A stretch of 64,000 bases of DNA from NCBI GenBank assembly GCA_965216205.1, contig OZ244139.1, positions 3,348,001 through 3,412,000 of the forward strand, read 5' to 3'. A program made the position numbers and the translations under genes. This document shows positions 59,985 to 64,000 of the stretch, piece after piece. Source of the DNA: CADEDH01 sp965216205 (GTDB lineage Bacteria > Actinomycetota > Acidimicrobiia > Acidimicrobiales > SZUA-35). The notes under the pieces are model-generated. The model worked only from the letters and a program-made list of their open reading frames with translations. It did not search any database and was not told the DNA's origin. The first letter of the stretch is position 1. Each line of letters begins with the position of its first letter.

Positions 59985-60812
59985 TCAGCGAATACCGGCG
60001 GTGACCACGGCGGGCAACGGGCGCTCGTGGACGATGTCGAGCTGGGTCGTGGTTCTCGTGATCGCCACGTAGAGCAAGCTCAATCCGTGGTCGAGATCCA
60101 CGATCGCAGCAGGTTCGACCACCACCACACGATCGAACTCGAGGCCCTTGGCCTGCCACGGATCGAGCCAGACGAGGTCGGGCTGCTCCGGCACGTCGTC
60201 GGGGAGGCCGGTCCCGATCACCGCCATCCGTCCTGTGGCCATCGCCGCTCGCCGTGCGACGACCCAGGGGACGAGGGCGTCGGCCAGGTCGACGAGGCGC
60301 TCGACGGTCGGCTGGCCCTCCTCGCCGACGGAACGGATCGAGCGGGACGCGGTGAGACCGGGGGCCAACTCGGCCAGGACGGTGCTGGCGAGCCGGTCGA
60401 TCTCGGCCGGCGAGCGGTAGTTGATCGTGAGCTCCTGCTGTGCGAATCCCTGCAGCTCGGCGGGGAGGTGATCGGCCCACTCCCCCGGGTCGCCGATCGA
60501 CCGTTGGGCGAGGTCGCCGACCATCGTGATCGCGCCCCCGTGGGACCGCCGGGCGATCATCCGCCACTGCATGGGCGTCAGGTCCTGGGCCTCGTCGACG
60601 ATGACGTGGCCGAACCGCCACGACCGCTCGAGGGCTGCCTGCTCGGCCACGGTGGCGCCACGATCGGCCAACGAGTCCGGGGCGTCGACGTCGAGCTCGT
60701 CGATCGGTGTGCCGTCGCTCTCGAACGGGAAGCCGTCGCCGACCTCGATGCCGACGAGGCGGTCCTCACCGGCGCCCGGGTCGGCACCCGGGGCTGGGCC
60801 CGTCTCACTCAT
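59985..60812 (-). CDS. HelD-type RNA polymerase ATPase, C-terminal part
   Basis: The 275-residue product holds the second half of a UvrD/Rep-like ATPase: Walker B VIVDEAQDLTPMQWRM (residues 70-85), VGDLAQRSIGD, NYRSPAEI, and the C-terminal VAITRTTTQLD. It has no Walker A. The N-terminal 60 residues are Gly-Asp-Pro rich. ATG overlaps the stop of the other part as ATGAGTGA. The two together make one enzyme; apart, neither could bind and hydrolyse ATP. Called with the other half as a split gene. Confidence 0.85.
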   Translation of the reverse strand: MSETGPAPGADPGAGEDRLVGIEVGDGFPFESDGTPIDELDVDAPDSLADRGATVAEQAALERSWRFGHVIVDEAQDLTPMQWRMIARRSHGGAITMVGDLAQRSIGDPGEWADHLPAELQGFAQQELTINYRSPAEIDRLASTVLAELAPGLTASRSIRSVGEEGQPTVERLVDLADALVPWVVARRAAMATGRMAVIGTGLPDDVPEQPDLVWLDPWQAKGLEFDRVVVVEPAAIVDLDHGLSLLYVAITRTTTQLDIVHERPLPAVVTAGIR

Positions 60813-62517
60813 CGCTGCCCCCGAGCGGCTCATCCATGGAGGGATAGTGGATGCGATCACCGAACAGCGGGTCGTCGAGGGAGATCTCCTCGAGCTCGTC
60901 GAGATCCCCTCGACGGAGGTCGGCGGTCACCAGCTCGACGTCCCGCCCCTCGGGGTCGAGGCCGTCGCGGTCGTCGACGGCCGCCTCGTCGCTGGCGACC
61001 GCGAGCTCGAACTCGTCGGCCTCGTCGCGCTCGATGTCCCGCTCGTCGGTCTGGTCGAGGGCGCTGCCACCGAGCAGGTGCTCGAGCTCGTCGAGGAGGG
61101 GCACGTCGGCCTCGCTCCAGCGGATCGTCGCCAGATCCAGCTCGGCGGTCCGCGGACGGTACAGCCGCTCCGCGTCCGCCGCCGCCAACGACGTGCCGGT
61201 CGCCGCCGACCGCAGCAGCGCCCTGCTGCCGAGCAGGTCGTTCAACGCCTGTTCGGCGGTGAGCGGCGGCCAGTGGCGAAGCAGGAACCGCTTGACGTCG
61301 ACCGACTCGGCGAACGACGTCTCGGCGTCGGTGGAGTCGAACGACGGGTTGTGCACCGCGGCCGACAGGGCGTCGATGATCCCGTCGCGGAAGGCCTGCG
61401 CTCCCTCGTTGTGGGTCCGGTGCCGGGCCGCGACCTCGAACACTGCGCACAGGGTCGCCTGCGGCAGCACCACCCGACGGGAGCCGTAGTAGACCCGGAG
61501 GGGCGTCTTCGGGGGGCGGCGGCGATCGGCGAGCGCCCCCGCGAGCACGTCGGCCATGACCACCGACCCCTTCAGGTGGGCGACGTCCGGCGGATCGTCG
61601 AGGCCGAGGAGTATCCCCGGGAAGAGCTTCGCCACCGTCACCGACACCACACCGGTCTCGCCGAGCGACGGGAGCACCCCGCGGATGTAGCCGAGGAACT
61701 CGTTGGTCGGCCCCACCACGAGCACGCCGCTCTCGCCGAGATCGGCCCGCTGGTCGTAGAGCAGGTAGGCGGCCCGGTGGAGGGCGACGACCGTCTTGCC
61801 CGTTCCTGGGCCGCCCTGCACCACGAGTGGCTTGTTGCTCGGGGCCCGGATGACCGCGTCCTGCTCGGCCTGGATCGTGGCCACCACCGACCGCATCTGG
61901 GCCTCGGTGGGCGCGCTCACCGCGCACAGGAGGGCCGCCTCGCCCTGGAGACCGGTCCCCCTCCGGAGCGCCGCTGCCGCGAACACCTCGTCGGAGTAGC
62001 CCTGGAGTGCGTCGGCGTCGGTGGCGATGCCATCGCCGTAGTGGAGGTGGCGCCGCTTGGCGATGGCCAGTCGATCGAGCGGGGTCGCCCGGTAGAACGG
62101 CATGGCGGCATCGGCCCGCCAGTCGACGAGCAGCGCCTCATCGCCGTCGATCACGCTGAGGCGGCCCACGTCGATGCGGTTGCCGTCGTCGTCGGCGGTG
62201 GAGCCGAAGGCGAGGGCCTGGCCCATCGCCTCGAGCTCGGTCACCCGACGGTGGGCGTGCATGGCCCGATCGGAGAACTGGCGGACCATGGCGGCGGCGA
62301 TCGCTGCGTCGGCCTCGGCGTCGTCGTCGTGGAGGTCGCGGATGCCGTCCTCGGTCGCCTCGGCCGCTTCACCGGCGAGCCGCTCGGCCGTCCGTCGGGC
62401 CCGTTGCAGGTGCTCGGCGTGGACCACCTGGATGCGGCGGAGGTTCGCCCGCTCGGCCTCCAGGCCCTGAACCTCGAACTGCTGGAGGTCGAGCTGCTGG
62501 TCGGGTTCAGAGGTCAT
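60805..62517 (-). CDS. helD: HelD-type RNA polymerase ATPase, N-terminal part
   Basis: The 570-residue product matches HelD/HelR, which binds RNA polymerase and removes it from stalled complexes. An N-terminal coiled coil (about 10-100) is followed by FYRATPLDRLAIAKRRHL, Walker A GGPGTGKT (235-242) and VVGPTNEFLGYI. After LLDELEHLLGG (about 465) comes an acidic low-complexity stretch of about 100 residues that ends at a TGA. The Walker B half follows in another frame (60812-59985). A single-base sequencing or real frameshift in this acidic linker is the alternative to a true split. Confidence 0.88.
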   Translation of the reverse strand: MTSEPDQQLDLQQFEVQGLEAERANLRRIQVVHAEHLQRARRTAERLAGEAAEATEDGIRDLHDDDAEADAAIAAAMVRQFSDRAMHAHRRVTELEAMGQALAFGSTADDDGNRIDVGRLSVIDGDEALLVDWRADAAMPFYRATPLDRLAIAKRRHLHYGDGIATDADALQGYSDEVFAAAALRRGTGLQGEAALLCAVSAPTEAQMRSVVATIQAEQDAVIRAPSNKPLVVQGGPGTGKTVVALHRAAYLLYDQRADLGESGVLVVGPTNEFLGYIRGVLPSLGETGVVSVTVAKLFPGILLGLDDPPDVAHLKGSVVMADVLAGALADRRRPPKTPLRVYYGSRRVVLPQATLCAVFEVAARHRTHNEGAQAFRDGIIDALSAAVHNPSFDSTDAETSFAESVDVKRFLLRHWPPLTAEQALNDLLGSRALLRSAATGTSLAAADAERLYRPRTAELDLATIRWSEADVPLLDELEHLLGGSALDQTDERDIERDEADEFELAVASDEAAVDDRDGLDPEGRDVELVTADLRRGDLDELEEISLDDPLFGDRIHYPSMDEPLGGSDE

Positions 62518-62527
62518 GGTCGGCGGG

Positions 62528-63670
62528 TCAGAGGTCGAGCTCGTCGAGGAGTCGGGAGATCACGATCTTCTGGACCTCCGAGGTCCCCTCGTAGATCTGG
62601 TAGACCCGCACATCACGGTAGATCTTCTCCACCGGATAGTCGTTCAGGTACCCGTAGCCGCCGTGGATCTGGATCGCCGCCGACGCGACCCGCTCGGCCA
62701 TCTGCGAGGCGAACAGCTTCGCCATCGACGCCTCGCGGGCGCTCGCACGACCGAGGTCGTGGAGCTGGGCGGCGTGGAGGTAGAGCTGACGGGCCGCCTC
62801 GATGTTCGTCGCCATGTCGGCGAGCTCGAAGGCGATCGCCTGATGGTCCCGGATCGGGCTTCCGAACGTCTCCCGCTCCGATGCGTAGGCCCTGGCCGCC
62901 CGCAGCGCGGCCCGAGCCCCGCCAGTGGCCTGGGCGGCCACACCGACCCGGCCGAGCGAGAGGTTGCCGAGCGCTATGCGCAACCCGTGACCGATCGGAC
63001 CGAGCACGTCCGACGCGGGGATGCGCATCTCGTCGAACGCGACCTGACAGGTGTCGTTGGTGCGGTGGCCGAGCTTGCGCTCGGTGGCGATGACCCGGTA
63101 GCCGGGGTTGTCGGTCGGGGTGATGAACGTGGTGATGCCCCGCTTCCCCGCTGCGGGGTCGGTCACGGCGACGATCATGGCGACGTCGGCGAGCGAGCCG
63201 GCGGTGATGAACGCCTTCTGCCCGGTGAGGACGTACTCGTCGCCGTCGCGGACGGCGCGGGTGGTGATCGCCGCCGCATCGGAACCGGTGTGGGGCTCGG
63301 TCAGATGGATGCACCCGATCCACTCGCCGCTGGTCAGGCGGGGCAGGAGGTCACGACGCTGCTCGTCGGTGCCGTGCTGCTGGATGGCGGCGGCCACGGG
63401 CGAATTGTTGGCGGCCATCACGTTGCTGATGCCGCCGTCGGCCGCGGCGACCTCCTCCATCGCCAGCGCGTAGCTGACGAAATCGGTGCCGCCACCACCC
63501 CACTTCGGATCGATCATCATCCCCATCAGGCCGACGGCGGCCATCCGCGTGTAGAGCTCCCGGGGCACGTCACCCGTGCGGTCCCACTCGGCGGCGTGCG
63601 GTGCGATCTCCCGCTCGGCGAACGTTCGGGCGGTCGTGCGGATTCGCTGCTGGTCGTCGGTGAGCTGCAT
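62528..63670 (-). CDS. Acyl-CoA dehydrogenase
   Basis: An FAD enzyme of beta-oxidation or branched-chain amino acid breakdown. The FAD-contacting region is CIHLTEPHTGSDAAA, and the catalytic glutamate is in VYQIYEGTSEVQ near the C-terminus. IQIHGGYGYL is typical. 380 residues. The acyl chain specificity is not clear. It lies 10 nt before the HelD gene on the same strand, perhaps co-transcribed, with no obvious functional link. Confidence 0.95.
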   Translation of the reverse strand: MQLTDDQQRIRTTARTFAEREIAPHAAEWDRTGDVPRELYTRMAAVGLMGMMIDPKWGGGGTDFVSYALAMEEVAAADGGISNVMAANNSPVAAAIQQHGTDEQRRDLLPRLTSGEWIGCIHLTEPHTGSDAAAITTRAVRDGDEYVLTGQKAFITAGSLADVAMIVAVTDPAAGKRGITTFITPTDNPGYRVIATERKLGHRTNDTCQVAFDEMRIPASDVLGPIGHGLRIALGNLSLGRVGVAAQATGGARAALRAARAYASERETFGSPIRDHQAIAFELADMATNIEAARQLYLHAAQLHDLGRASAREASMAKLFASQMAERVASAAIQIHGGYGYLNDYPVEKIYRDVRVYQIYEGTSEVQKIVISRLLDELDL

Positions 63671-63699
63671 CCGAACCCGACGTTAGCCGTGCACCGGGG

Positions 63700-64000
63700 T
63701 CAGGGCCGGGTGGTGCCGGTGGCCGGGTTCGGGCGACGGCCGTAGTAGGCGGCGCCGTAGCCCGGCTCGGTGGCGAACGACGGCATCGGGAACTCGGCGA
63801 GCGCCCGTCGCCAACGGGCGATCAGCTCGTCCTCGGCCGCGTAGTCGAACGGGTCCTGGAGGAGCCGCTCGACCTCGGCGCCCGGTGGGTTCGCCAGCAA
63901 CCAGCGAGCGGTTCGCCGGAGCCCCTCCTCGGGCTCGACGACATCGCGGTAGCCGAGCTCGAGCCGCAGCGAGTCGGTGTTCACGACGCGGTGGCCGGTC
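63700..64000 (-). CDS. Partial gene, C-terminus of an NAD-dependent epimerase-like protein
   Basis: Only the last 100 or so residues are in the window; the frame runs off the right edge. NTDSLRLELGYRDVVEPEEG followed by RRTARWLLANPPG resembles the substrate-domain end of extended short-chain dehydrogenases (sugar epimerase type). The tail AEDELIARWRRAL is unremarkable. An ATG-like start at 63984 is not the true start because the family homology continues upstream. Confidence 0.7.
   Translation of the reverse strand, partial: TGHRVVNTDSLRLELGYRDVVEPEEGLRRTARWLLANPPGAEVERLLQDPFDYAAEDELIARWRRALAEFPMPSFATEPGYGAAYYGRRPNPATGTTRP

Overview
The window is GC-rich DNA from what looks like an actinobacterium, most probably class Acidimicrobiia. 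The signs are a mycobacterial-type IHF gene next to gmk, an actinobacterial pyrR-B-C-carA-B-pyrD-F block, a PriA without a P-loop, a DUF222/HNH gene, an F420-type luciferase-like oxidoreductase and several apparently leaderless genes. The class is inferred from gene content; no species was identified. Nearly every gene is chromosomal housekeeping. The accessory elements are an intron in the 23S rRNA gene, a DUF222/HNH gene, and a secreted oxidase with its neighbours.

Layout. 1-5919 is an rRNA operon on the minus strand (16S-23S-5S, no spacer tRNA). Its 23S gene is interrupted at 1271-2044 by a 774-nt group I intron that encodes a LAGLIDADG endonuclease. The promoter and leader lie at 5920-6325. 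6360-18282 holds tyrS (minus), a small membrane protein (plus), and an arginine biosynthesis cluster transcribed C-J-B-D-F-R-G-H followed by mpg and a Nudix gene. A promoter overlapped by an ARG-box-like operator sits directly before argC. 18447-27828 is mixed: uridine kinase, oligoendopeptidase F, an LLM oxidoreductase, an amidohydrolase, a secreted copper-radical-oxidase-like protein with DUF4214 modules, a membrane protein and a DUF222/HNH protein.

27878-33352 is the infC-rpmI-rplT-rRNA methyltransferase-pheS-pheT operon (minus). 33603-37675 carries DUF1844 (plus), then mogA-ribD-ribE-ribBA-cold-shock-like gene (minus). 37803-41365 is serA-serC-DUF1015 (plus). 41343-44020 is def-fmt-rsmB (minus), and 44043-45220 holds two methyltransferases (plus). 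45241-59905 is one long minus-strand run: pyrR-pyrB-pyrC-carA-carB-pyrD-pyrF, then mihF-gmk-rpoZ-coaBC-metK-priA. 59985-63670 is an acyl-CoA dehydrogenase followed by a HelD-type RNA polymerase ATPase split over two overlapping frames. The right edge cuts an epimerase-like gene.

The genes form compact pathways. Arginine is made from glutamate to argininosuccinate cleavage with its own repressor. De novo pyrimidine synthesis runs to UMP, except that the dihydroorotase here has lost its metal ligands, so another enzyme must do that step. Riboflavin synthesis lacks ribH locally, and serine synthesis has two of three steps. Many neighbours overlap by 4 nt (ATGA, GTGA, TTGA, CTGA), which implies translational coupling.

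The points most worth following are: the self-splicing intron at the I-CeuI position of 23S rRNA; the metal-ligand-less PyrC beside PyrB; non-standard starts for infC (ATA) and gmk (CTG); the split HelD; a 30-bp tandem repeat grown from the 3' end of argB; and the copper radical oxidase joined to DUF4214.
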